Assembly: GCA_903908285.1 (NCBI GenBank)
Contig: CAIVRH010000037.1
Location: 29,702-93,701 of the forward strand
Direction of reading: 5' to 3'
Length of the DNA stretch: 64,000 bases
Source: an uncultured candidate division Zixibacteria bacterium
GTDB taxonomy: Bacteria > Zixibacteria > MSB-5A5 > SM1-73
Below are positions 9,421-16,706 of this stretch, in pieces. The stretch's first letter is position 1. Each line of letters opens with the position of its first letter. The notes below the pieces were generated by a model, which had not been told where the DNA came from, did no database searches, and saw only the letters and a list, made by a program, of their open reading frames with translations. The position numbers and the translations under genes are program-made.

Positions 9421-9769
9421 TGTCCTGCCCCCGGTTATTGTGCCACTTTTTAAGTTAGTCCTGCCAGAGCAACTGTCAAGTTGTTTTGAGGTTTGATTGC
9501 TTCCGGTGCCGGTGGATGATAGCTGGTCGAGCGGTGCGGGCGTTTAGTGTTGTATTGCAGACACCAATGATAATACTCTGCTCGCAGACACTAATCTTCT
9601 TGCACGCCTGAACTAACATCTGGCCTCGAGATAAATCTACTTCTGCCTCCCGCAATTTGCGAACTATGCTCTCTGCTGTAAACCGTTACCGATCCATACT
9701 ATCCTCCTTACTCTGCCCAGTCTAATATACTAACTTCTAAACTGGACCAAAATATGGGAGCCAGGTCAA
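9421..9769 (-). mobile_element. Internally deleted IS3-family element (copy A)
   Basis: Both ends match the longer element at 11236-12538: the left end starts CCTGCCCCCGGTTATTG and the right end reads CCAAAATATGGGAGCCAGGTCA. Read on the minus strand, the first about 40 codons of orfA run to K-I-S-V-C-E-Q. They are then joined, out of frame, to the last codons of orfB (QYNTKRPHRSTSYHPPAPEA). The middle, including the transposase catalytic core, is gone. In this copy the Q codon that is TAG in copy B is an intact CAG. The element is non-autonomous and lies just downstream of the kinase gene. Confidence 0.85.
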
Positions 9770-9813
9770 CCTTACACGCGGCATTTGGATAAATTCGGAA
9801 TTAAAAACTTCTA

Positions 9814-11226
9814 TCACCTCCAAAGCTGCCACCATTTTCGTCGCTTAATTCGACGCGGCGCCAAATTTCGGAATGCAAATGAGAGTTCTTTAATATTTTG
9901 ATAACGTTGTTCAGGTCTTTTTGATATGCATTTTTCAACTATCTCCCAAATAGGAGAATCAATCGGGTCTGGATTAAAACTCGACTGTAGCTCGTACATC
10001 TGTTGCCAATAGTCTCTTAGATTAGAATCCCCCTTCTGCGCTCGAACAAATGGATTTGTTCCCATAGAAATTTCATATAGAGTTATTCCGAAAGAGTATA
10101 TATCATTTCGGATGTCAGCACTTGCGGCGTCGGTGAATTGCTCTGGAGCCATATAGGGTGGTGTTCCACAACCCGCTCCCTCCATGGTGGCAATTGAAAG
10201 GGTGCCTCCTGAAGATAATTGACCCGATTGGTGGTTTTTTATGATACTAGTTCGATCGAATACTTTTGCAAGCCCAAAGTCTGAGATTCTAAGCACTCGG
10301 GTGTGAGCATCAAACATTCTCAGGTCTTTTTCAGATTCGGTATCCGGTAAAATAACTTCCCACTTATCCATCATAAGGTTTTCAGGCTTGATATCCCTAT
10401 GGCAGAGGAGGCCTTGCGCTTGAGCATGACTCATTCCATAACAAAACTGTAGTCCCCATTCAATGATCCTTTCTAGCGTAATCCCATCTTTATATAAAGA
10501 TTCTTTTCTTTCAGCGATATCCTTGATATGGTCACGTAGGGTGATTCTACCGGCATAATCTGGTGCGATATAGAGCATTTCCAAATATGGGCGGTTCTCA
10601 AACTCAAATGCAGATAATGCTGACACAATATTCGGGTGTTGACCCAGTGAAATCCATGTTTTGGCTTCTTCAATAAATCTGAGTCTCATTGACTCTGACT
10701 GCAGATATTCATCACGATATGTTTTTAATGCCGTTTCTTGATTTGTTGCATGATTTACAACTAAATATACTATTCCCATTCCGCCCTTATTTAGAACTCC
10801 CAATACTTCCCGGTCATGTCCTATCCATTGACTTTTTCGGTAAGGAACACCGGGTAATGAATCCACAATTTTTTCACTAACTTCCATTTTTGTGGTTTCA
10901 ATCATTGCATCATTTGCTGTATTGTGTATTGAGTAAAGCATATCGAGTTTCATGACTGTAAACGCTTGGATTGTTGAATCATGAAGTGCTACCAAACTTA
11001 TCTTTTTACCACGAGGTATACATTCTCGTCTGGCCCCTTCAAGAGCATACATTGTTTCATCAAATGGGGTCCATGACTTGTGGAAGTCAATAATGATTTG
11101 CTTCTGATTACCCCGAAGTACCTCTTCTATGATTTCGTCACCAATCATTATCATTTGCTGCTTATTTACTTTGTCTGGAATTGCAAGGATAATCGAATTA
11201 CCGCGAACAGATCTAATCAAACCCAT
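9814..11226 (-). CDS. STAS-like domain fused to a Hanks-type Ser/Thr protein kinase
   Basis: The protein has 470 residues. Residues about 8-110 resemble a STAS / anti-anti-sigma domain (GNSIILAIPDKV, QIIIDFHKSW, PRGKKISLVAL, KLDMLYSIHNTANDA). The usual D-S-[GS] phosphosite is not evident; that region reads WTPFDETMYALEG. A complete kinase domain follows: the glycine loop LGVLNKGGMGIVYL (about 142-155), Lys168 in ETALKTY, catalytic HRD at 276-278 (CHRDIKPENLM), DFG at 316-318, and APE at 360-362 (YMAPEQF). It is therefore predicted to be active and cytoplasmic, with a basic, Trp-rich tail and no membrane segment. The ribosome site GGAGGT lies 10 bases from the IS copy B boundary. Two IS copies flank it, so it may be mobile. 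Targets are unknown. Confidence 0.88.
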   Translation of the reverse strand: MGLIRSVRGNSIILAIPDKVNKQQMIMIGDEIIEEVLRGNQKQIIIDFHKSWTPFDETMYALEGARRECIPRGKKISLVALHDSTIQAFTVMKLDMLYSIHNTANDAMIETTKMEVSEKIVDSLPGVPYRKSQWIGHDREVLGVLNKGGMGIVYLVVNHATNQETALKTYRDEYLQSESMRLRFIEEAKTWISLGQHPNIVSALSAFEFENRPYLEMLYIAPDYAGRITLRDHIKDIAERKESLYKDGITLERIIEWGLQFCYGMSHAQAQGLLCHRDIKPENLMMDKWEVILPDTESEKDLRMFDAHTRVLRISDFGLAKVFDRTSIIKNHQSGQLSSGGTLSIATMEGAGCGTPPYMAPEQFTDAASADIRNDIYSFGITLYEISMGTNPFVRAQKGDSNLRDYWQQMYELQSSFNPDPIDSPIWEIVEKCISKRPEQRYQNIKELSFAFRNLAPRRIKRRKWWQLWR

Positions 11227-11355
11227 TTTACCTCCGTCCCGCCCCCAGTTATTGTGCTACTTTTTAAGTTAGTCCTGCTATAGCAATTGTCAAGTTATTT
11301 TGAGTTTTAATCCCGCCTTTGGCGGGACGGGTCAATTCCCCGCCGCTTGTGGCGT

Positions 11356-12189
11356 TTATGGTTCAAATTCCTTCCGATACTCCGCTGCTTGCGGATGGTA
11401 GCCAAGTGAGCAGTGCGGGCGAATAGTATTGTAATGCTGACGCCAGTCTTTGATCAAAACCCGGGCTTCGTTTAAAGTATAGAAAATCTCTCGATTCAAC
11501 AGTTCGTCCCGCAGCTTACCAATAAATGACTCAAAGTAGCCATTCTCCCATGGCGAACCAGGTTCAATAAACAAGGTCTGGACACCAAGCCTGGTCAGCC
11601 AATCCCGAACAACTTTGGCCGTAAATTCCGAACCGTTATCGGAACGTACATAAGCTGGAATCCCTCGCTTGACAAATAACTGACCCAACTGGTAAAGAAC
11701 ATCTTCCGACGTTAATCTGCGAGTCACATCGACCGCCAGGCATTCCCGGGTATATTCATCAATCCCGGCAAGGATTCGAATGGACCGGCCAGCATGAGTC
11801 CTTTCCAATGCAAAGTCATACGACCATAAATGATTGGGATACTCAGCCCGCTGGCGAACACAAGAACCGTCATTTAGCAACAGATAACCCCGCTTAGGTT
11901 GTTTTTGGGGTACTCTTAACCCTTCCTGTCGCCAGATCCGCTCGACTCGCTTGTGGTTTATATGAAAACCTTCCTGCCGAAGCAGAGCCGAAATCCGGCG
12001 ATAACCATAACGACCATACTCACCAGCTAACTCGATGACTTTCCTTATCTACCCTGATTCCTCATCGGTTACTTTATTCCGATGTCGCTGGGTTGATCGA
12101 GCCTGACCAAGAACCCGACAGGCTCTCCGTTCTGATACGCCCAGCAACCGACGAACTCGATCCACTACCTGACGCCGTCGGGCTGGCTT
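11356..12189 (-). pseudogene. IS3-family orfB (DDE integrase-type transposase), interrupted by TAG
   Basis: The frame runs from KPARRRQVVDRVRRLLGVSE through the HTH_21-like RYGYRRISALLRQEGFHINH and the rve integrase core. In the core I see the DDE residues in the expected setting: WSYDF (first D), VRSDNGSEF (second D) and GSPWENGYFESF (E). The end NTIRPHCSLGYHPQAAEY is typical of the family. A TAG at 12051-12049 breaks the frame at E-E-S-G-*-I-R-K-V. The intact part is only 174 codons (11880-11356). The start overlaps the orfA stop, as expected for frameshift translation in this family. Confidence 0.85.
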
Positions 12190-12466
12190 ACAAGCTTCCC
12201 GAGGCGGCTTCTTTCAGTATGGAAATCTCCAGAGCCTGCTTAGCTACTAACTTCTTCAAACGGGCATTCTCTCTCTCCAACTCCCTGAGATGCTTCGCCT
12301 GATCCAGACGCAAACCACCATACTCCTTACGCCAGCGATAATAGGTCTACTCACAGACACCGATCTTTTTACACACCTGCGCTAACGTCTGCCCTCGAGA
12401 TAAATCTACTTCTGCCTCCCGCAATTTGCGAACTATGCTCTCTGCTGTAAACCGCTGCCGACCCAT
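12188..12466 (-). pseudogene. IS3-family orfA (HTH transposase subunit), interrupted by TAG
   Basis: It starts ATG at 12466 (MGRQRFTAESIVRKLREAEV) and continues with an HTH_Tnp-1 pattern to a leucine-zipper-like tail (HLRELERENARLKKLVAKQA) and TAA at 12188. Codon 40 is TAG (12349-12347) where relatives, and copy A, have CAG (Gln) before the T/S-Y-Y-R-W motif. This is a single C-to-T change. The ORF is otherwise full length (92 residues). Confidence 0.85.
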
Positions 12467-12538
12467 ACTATTCTTCTTCCTCTGTCCAGCCTAATATACT
12501 AACTTTTAAACTGGACCGAAATATGGGGGGCAGGTCAG

Positions 12539-12706
12539 CTTTCGGACATTGTGGTAGGAGGTGCCTTGGGGTATGTGTGCGCCCGGCAGGTAATACGGGA
12601 TAATACCGAGCCCGCCGCTCCTGCCGGAAGCCCGTTTGAAGTCTTTAAGGTTGACTTTGAACCGGCACAAGGTTATTATGGAATCAGGGTGCAGGTGGAA
12701 TATTAA
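12539..12706 (+). pseudogene. 3' fragment of a PAP2-family phosphatase gene, truncated by the IS
   Basis: Directly after the IS end, a plus-strand frame reads LSDIVVGGALGYVCARQVIR and a short C-terminal tail to TAA at 12704. The S-D-x-V-x-G-x-x-L-G-Y pattern is the end of phosphatase motif 3 in PAP2 phosphatases, in which a histidine a few residues earlier is catalytic. That histidine and everything upstream are missing, cut at the IS boundary. It has no start codon or ribosome site of its own. The 5' part may be the signal-peptide fragment at 7833. Confidence 0.7.
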
Positions 12707-12732
12707 TCCATCATTCCTTTGGGAAACCGTCT

Positions 12733-13497
12733 ATGGAATTATTTCACGTTGGCTTTCTAAAATTCACCTTAATTGATTTGATCGACGTCCTGGTGGTGGC
12801 TTATCTCTTCTACCGTCTGTTGGTCCTGATGAAAGGGACCCGGTCGGTGCAGATCGTCATCGGCCTGTTCTTGCTTTTTATGATTTCCTTTTTAGCCTTT
12901 TGGTTCCGCTTAGAGGGGCTCCGGTGGATCATATCCAATATCGCCACCGTGGGAATCATCGTTTTGGTCATCGTGTTTCAGCCCGAGCTGCGAAGCGCTC
13001 TGGCGCAAATCGGGCAGACCCGGCTTTTCCGTCTCTTCTTCAAATACGAGAAGGAGAAAACCATAGATGAGCTGGTCAAAGCTTCGATCCAGCTTTCGCA
13101 GCTTCGGTACGGCGGTCTTCTGGTTTTGGGCAGAGAGGTGGGTCTGAGGAATTTCATCGATACCGGAAAGCCGCTCAATGCCCAGGTGTCATCCGATCTG
13201 CTGGTAACCATCTTCACCCCCTACACCCCCCTACACGACGGCGCCGCCATCACCCAGGGCGATTATGTATTGGCGGTGGCATGCACCCTTCCTTTGACCA
13301 ACAATCCCCGGTATAGCCAGCTTTTTGGCATGCGGCACAAAGCCGCCATCGGGGTGACCGAGGAATCGGATGCCATTTCCATAGCGATCTCGGAGGAGAC
13401 CGGAAAGATATCCATCGCCTTCAAGGGGGTATTGTATGATGACATCGATAAGTCCAAATTGAAGGAGACCATAGTCCGGATGATAAAGTCCGGATAG
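12733..13497 (+). CDS. cdaA: Diadenylate cyclase, CdaA type
   Basis: This enzyme makes cyclic di-AMP from two ATP and is anchored in the inner membrane. The 254-residue protein has three N-terminal membrane helices (roughly 10-30, 38-58 and 62-84), then the DAC domain. Seen: the family marker FQPELRSALAQIG, the catalytic PLHDGAAI (DGA motif) and LFGMRHKAAIGVTEESDAI. The usual R-H-R motif is R-H-K here, a conservative change. In Firmicutes cdaA is followed by ybbR and glmM; neither is present, and repeats follow instead. The start ATG 12733 lies 26 bases after the PAP2 remnant. c-di-AMP control of osmolyte or envelope functions would be expected, but no effector is visible. Confidence 0.92.
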   Translation: MELFHVGFLKFTLIDLIDVLVVAYLFYRLLVLMKGTRSVQIVIGLFLLFMISFLAFWFRLEGLRWIISNIATVGIIVLVIVFQPELRSALAQIGQTRLFRLFFKYEKEKTIDELVKASIQLSQLRYGGLLVLGREVGLRNFIDTGKPLNAQVSSDLLVTIFTPYTPLHDGAAITQGDYVLAVACTLPLTNNPRYSQLFGMRHKAAIGVTEESDAISIAISEETGKISIAFKGVLYDDIDKSKLKETIVRMIKSG

Positions 13498-13914
13498 ACA
13501 TTTTGAATTCAAAATTCAAAAAGAAAAATTCAAGCGGACGCTTGCTCGTCTGAGCAAAATTGCAGATTCAAATTCAAAATTAGAGGTAATAATAGAATAG
13601 AGTGAATATTAATGGGCGCGGGGGGTGTTATGTTGAGCGAAGCCATGAGCCGCATGGTTCAGGGCGAAGCGAAACATCTCAGAAGGCAGGAAAGTGATTT
13701 TTGATTCTTCGGTCGTCCCGCCAGAGGCGGGACTTCCTCAGAATGACACCGGGTGGAATATTGTAGGTTCGAAATATCCTTTAGGACTTTCGGACAAGAA
13801 ATAAGAATGTCGGATAGTCCCCCGTACGGGGGACATATCCGACCTACTGTATCCTCAAAATTAAGTATTGTCGAATCTGAATTTTTGAGCAGATATCCTT
13901 TTTTTTATTTCATT
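13498..13914. repeat. Repeat-filled spacer upstream of obgE (families R5, R4, R8)
   Basis: About 417 bases without a gene. Bases 13501-13586 are the AATTCAAAATT-rich R5 repeat. Bases 13702-13751 are R4 (TTCTTCGGTCGTCCCGCC followed by GGCGGGACTTCCTCAGAATG). Bases 13790-13850 are a palindrome around CCCCCGTACGGGGG with CGGATA / TATCCG flanks (R8). I see no convincing promoter. Confidence 0.7.
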
Positions 13915-14904
13915 ATGCAATTTGTCGATTATGCAGAGATCTTGGTCAAAGCGGGTAACGGAGGCAGGGGCTGCATCAGCTTCCGGCGGGAGAAATACGT
14001 CCCCAAAGGGGGACCGGACGGCGGAGACGGAGGAAACGGCGGAAGCGTGATCGTCTTAGTCGATTCGCACATGACCACCCTGCTCGACCTTCATTACCGG
14101 AGACACTACCAAGCGGAAAATGGGGAGCAGGGAATGGGGGCTTTAAAACATGGGCGGAACGGTAAAGATATTGTCATAAAAGTCCCGCCCGGAACGATCA
14201 TCAAGGATTTGGATTCCGGAAATGTTTTGGCGGATATCACCGGTAAAGAACAATTCTTAACGGTGGCTTTCGGGGGAAAGGGGGGGAGAGGAAACGCTCA
14301 TTTCAAATCATCTACCCAGCAGGCTCCCCGAAAAGCAGAACCGGGGTTGACCGGAGAAGAGAGAAAACTTTCCTTAGAACTCAAACTATTAGCGGATGTG
14401 GGCCTAGTTGGTCTGCCGAATGCGGGCAAATCCACTCTTTTATCCAAGCTCTCATCCGCCCGACCCAAGATCGCCGATTATCCCTTCACCACCTTAGTCC
14501 CCAACCTGGGAATGGTCAACTTAGGGGAACATAGAAGCTTTGTTCTGGCGGATATCCCCGGACTGATCGAGGGCGCTTCCGGAGGCAAAGGATTAGGCAT
14601 ACAGTTTCTCAAGCATATTCAAAGAACCAAGCTGCTTTTGTTTCTATTAGACTCCACCTCCGAGGATATTAAGACGGATTATCAAACCTTGAAGAAGGAG
14701 ATCAAACTTTTTGACCCCCTTCTTTCCCAACGGCCTGAAGTGGTGGTGGTAAACAAAATCGATCTTATCCCAAAAGTAAAAAAGATACGAATGGGCAGGG
14801 GTAGGGTCCCGGTTTGCTATATCTCAGCCATGACCGGGGAGGGATTGAAAGAGCTTTTGAATGTATTGAAATTAGAGCTGTCCAAGATCAGAGAGAAATT
14901 TTAG
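13915..14904 (+). CDS. obgE: Obg/CgtA GTPase
   Basis: Obg is an essential GTPase that works in 50S ribosome maturation and stringent signalling. The true start is ATG 13915 (MQFVDYAEILVKAGNGGRGC); an in-frame upstream extension to 13753 runs through repeat DNA and has no homology. The 329-residue protein has the glycine-rich Obg fold (about 1-158, with KGGPDGGDGGNGG), then the G domain: G1 GLPNAGKST, the switch region YPFTTLVPNLG, G3 DIPGLIEGAS, G4 NKIDL and G5 SAMTGEG. There is no OCT C-terminal domain, as in most Gram-negative forms. rplU-rpmA, its usual partners, are not adjacent; rpmA is 24 kb away. Confidence 0.96.
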   Translation: MQFVDYAEILVKAGNGGRGCISFRREKYVPKGGPDGGDGGNGGSVIVLVDSHMTTLLDLHYRRHYQAENGEQGMGALKHGRNGKDIVIKVPPGTIIKDLDSGNVLADITGKEQFLTVAFGGKGGRGNAHFKSSTQQAPRKAEPGLTGEERKLSLELKLLADVGLVGLPNAGKSTLLSKLSSARPKIADYPFTTLVPNLGMVNLGEHRSFVLADIPGLIEGASGGKGLGIQFLKHIQRTKLLLFLLDSTSEDIKTDYQTLKKEIKLFDPLLSQRPEVVVVNKIDLIPKVKKIRMGRGRVPVCYISAMTGEGLKELLNVLKLELSKIREKF

Positions 14905-15027
14905 TCCATCGAAGCTCGTTTCGGTCACGAAAGACGAAAACCGAATTTCGATGCGCACTTCGCCACCGACGCACGATATTCGAATCTGTTTCTGTAAACA
15001 CTTAAGAGTAAATCAAGGGGATAACGG

Positions 15028-16104
15028 TTGGATTCATCCGAATTGAAGAACTGGCTGGCTCTCTATACCGTTCCTACCATTGGTCCGGTGCGCTTTACTT
15101 CCTTGGTTAGACATTTCGGTTCTCCGGAGGGGGCACTGTCGGCTTCCCGGAAGGAACTGGAGGAACTCCCGGATATCGGACCGGTAATCGCCTCCTATAT
15201 AAAAAGCAAGGTATTATGGGATCAGGCGGAAGAACAGGTAAAGCTGGTGGAAAAGCATCGGGTCAAGGTAGTTACTTTCAAAGATGAAAATTATCCGGAG
15301 GTTTTGAAATCGATTTACGATCCGCCCCCGTTTCTTTTTGTCAAAGGGGAGATCAAAAAGGAAGACAGGAATGCGGTGGCGATAGTGGGATGCCGGTCTG
15401 CCTCGGTCTATGGAAAAAAGATCACCGAAAGGATCGGAAGGGAACTGGCGAGAAACGGAATCACGGTGGTGAGCGGACTGGCCCGGGGGATCGATTCCAT
15501 CGCCCATATTTCTGCCTTAAAAGAAAAGGGACGAACCTTAGCGGTATTCGGGACCGGGCTGGATGTGATCTATCCACCGGAGAATAAAAAATTGGCCGAA
15601 GATATCATCTCCGGCGGCGCCATCATCTCCGAATTTTTCATGGGGACCAAGCCCGAAGCATCTAATTTTCCCAGGCGCAACAGAATAATAAGCGGGCTTT
15701 CGCTGGGAGTGGTGATAATAGAGGCGGGGGCAAAAAGCGGGGCGCTCCTCACTGCCGGTTGTGCCCTGGAGCAGAACCGGGAGGTCTTCGCGGTCCCGGG
15801 CAATTTAGGATCGAAAAACAGTGAAGGCACCAATACCCTGATTAAACAAGGCGCCAAGCTGGTTACCCGGGTGGAGGATATATTGGAGGAGCTGAAACTC
15901 AGTCTTAAGGCGGACGAATCCTCAACCTCTAAAGCCGAGGCGGAGAAGAATATATATAAAACAATTTCCGAAGAACCCAATCACATCGACAAAATCGCCG
16001 GTCAGGCATCCGTGGGTGTATCTCATGCCCTCTCCACCCTTCTTTCTTTGGAATTGAAGGGTTTGGTGAAACAGCTTTCGGGGAAGATGTTTGTACGAAG
16101 TTGA
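15028..16104 (+). CDS. dprA: DNA-processing protein DprA/Smf
   Basis: DprA binds incoming single-stranded DNA during transformation and loads RecA. The protein is 358 residues. Seen: an N-terminal helix-hairpin-helix/SAM-like part (LEELPDIGPVIASYI), the Rossmann-like core (VAIVGCRSASVYG, VVSGLARGIDSIAHISAL, VFGTGLDVIYPPENKKLA, NFPRRNRIISGLSLGVVIIE, AVPGNLGSKNSEGTN), and a C-terminal winged-helix DML1-like domain (about 295-358). The start is TTG 15028, supported by AAGGGG eight bases upstream. No topA follows it here, unlike in many genomes. The organism may be naturally competent, but dprA is also widespread in non-competent species. Confidence 0.95.
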   Translation: MDSSELKNWLALYTVPTIGPVRFTSLVRHFGSPEGALSASRKELEELPDIGPVIASYIKSKVLWDQAEEQVKLVEKHRVKVVTFKDENYPEVLKSIYDPPPFLFVKGEIKKEDRNAVAIVGCRSASVYGKKITERIGRELARNGITVVSGLARGIDSIAHISALKEKGRTLAVFGTGLDVIYPPENKKLAEDIISGGAIISEFFMGTKPEASNFPRRNRIISGLSLGVVIIEAGAKSGALLTAGCALEQNREVFAVPGNLGSKNSEGTNTLIKQGAKLVTRVEDILEELKLSLKADESSTSKAEAEKNIYKTISEEPNHIDKIAGQASVGVSHALSTLLSLELKGLVKQLSGKMFVRS

Positions 16105-16439
16105 ACCTCTCCCGGTTTTTTGAAAAAGTGGATTTTTGGGGCGGGATGACGGAGACCCGTAGGGAATTCCCGCCCCTATGTTTGGTAATAATTTATCACC
16201 CATAGGGCAGGGCATTTAGCCCTGCCATCAAGTTTTCCAACAGTCTCTCTCCCCCTTGGTCTCCTTCAGGGTGAACCCTTCTCCATAAACTGGTTCTTCC
16301 TCCCAAAAAATCGTGTCTTCCATCATCCAATAAACTTGCATTCCCCGTTCAAATGATTTAAATTGTATCAGAACACGCTCGATATCTGATCTATGGGAAA
16401 GATTGGTATGTGTCTGCTGGAGGAGAAAGGGGAAATACC
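16105..16439. repeat. Repeat-filled spacer before ptsH (R2 and partial R1)
   Basis: This gap of about 335 bases holds an R2 unit (16137-16232: GGGCGGGAT...ATTCCCGCCCC, then GGGCAGGGC...GCCCTGCC) and a partial R1 unit (16240-16280: TCTCCCCCTTGGTCTCCTTC). No gene is seen in the remaining AT-rich part. Confidence 0.65.
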
Positions 16440-16706
16440 GTGGCAGAAAGAAAAATCGAAGTGATCAACAAGTTTGGACTGCACGCCCGGCCGGCTGCCA
16501 TGCTGTCACAGAGAGCTTCCAAATTCAAATCGGAGATTACGCTGCACAAGGATAATATCGAGGCGAACGCTAAAAGCATTTTAAGCGTGATGATGCTGGC
16601 GGCAGAGGTGGGGAGTTTTATAACCGTAAAAGCCGAAGGGGAAGACGCAGAGGAGGCGGTGGAGGCTTTGGCAAAATTGTTCGAAGAAAAGTTCGGAGAG
16701 GAATAA
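16440..16706 (+). CDS. ptsH: Phosphocarrier protein HPr
   Basis: HPr relays phosphate from enzyme I in the PEP-dependent phosphotransferase system. The start GTG 16440 follows an AGGAGAAAGGGG ribosome site, giving 88 residues, the normal HPr size. The phosphorylated histidine is His15 in KFGLHARPAAML. Ser46 in ANAKSILSVMML matches the regulatory serine used by HPr kinase in Gram-positive-type regulation. ptsI follows immediately, with TTG at 16707 directly abutting the stop. No sugar-specific EII genes are present in the window, so the pair may act in a regulatory (nitrogen-PTS-like) pathway. Confidence 0.95.
   Translation: MAERKIEVINKFGLHARPAAMLSQRASKFKSEITLHKDNIEANAKSILSVMMLAAEVGSFITVKAEGEDAEEAVEALAKLFEEKFGEE

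Larger units (their letters stand above)
11236..12538 (-). mobile_element. IS3-family insertion sequence (copy B), decayed
   Basis: The element is about 1.3 kb. Its imperfect terminal inverted repeats share a CC-[TC]-GCCCCC start and a later AAGTTAGT block; the right end reads CCGAAATATGGGGGGCAGGTCA. On the minus strand it has the orfA/orfB layout of IS3-family elements. Both ORFs carry an in-frame TAG, so it is probably dead. It is in the same orientation as copy A, and together they bracket the kinase gene like a composite transposon. Its right end is fused to a truncated PAP2 phosphatase gene. Confidence 0.88.

Noticed and set aside
12093..12302. Plus-strand ORF within IS copy B
   Set aside because: It is antisense to orfA/orfB of the IS and shows no ribosome site or domain.
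13753..13914. Upstream extension of Obg
   Set aside because: Runs through palindromic repeat DNA; Obg family proteins begin at the M-x-F-V-D motif encoded from 13915.
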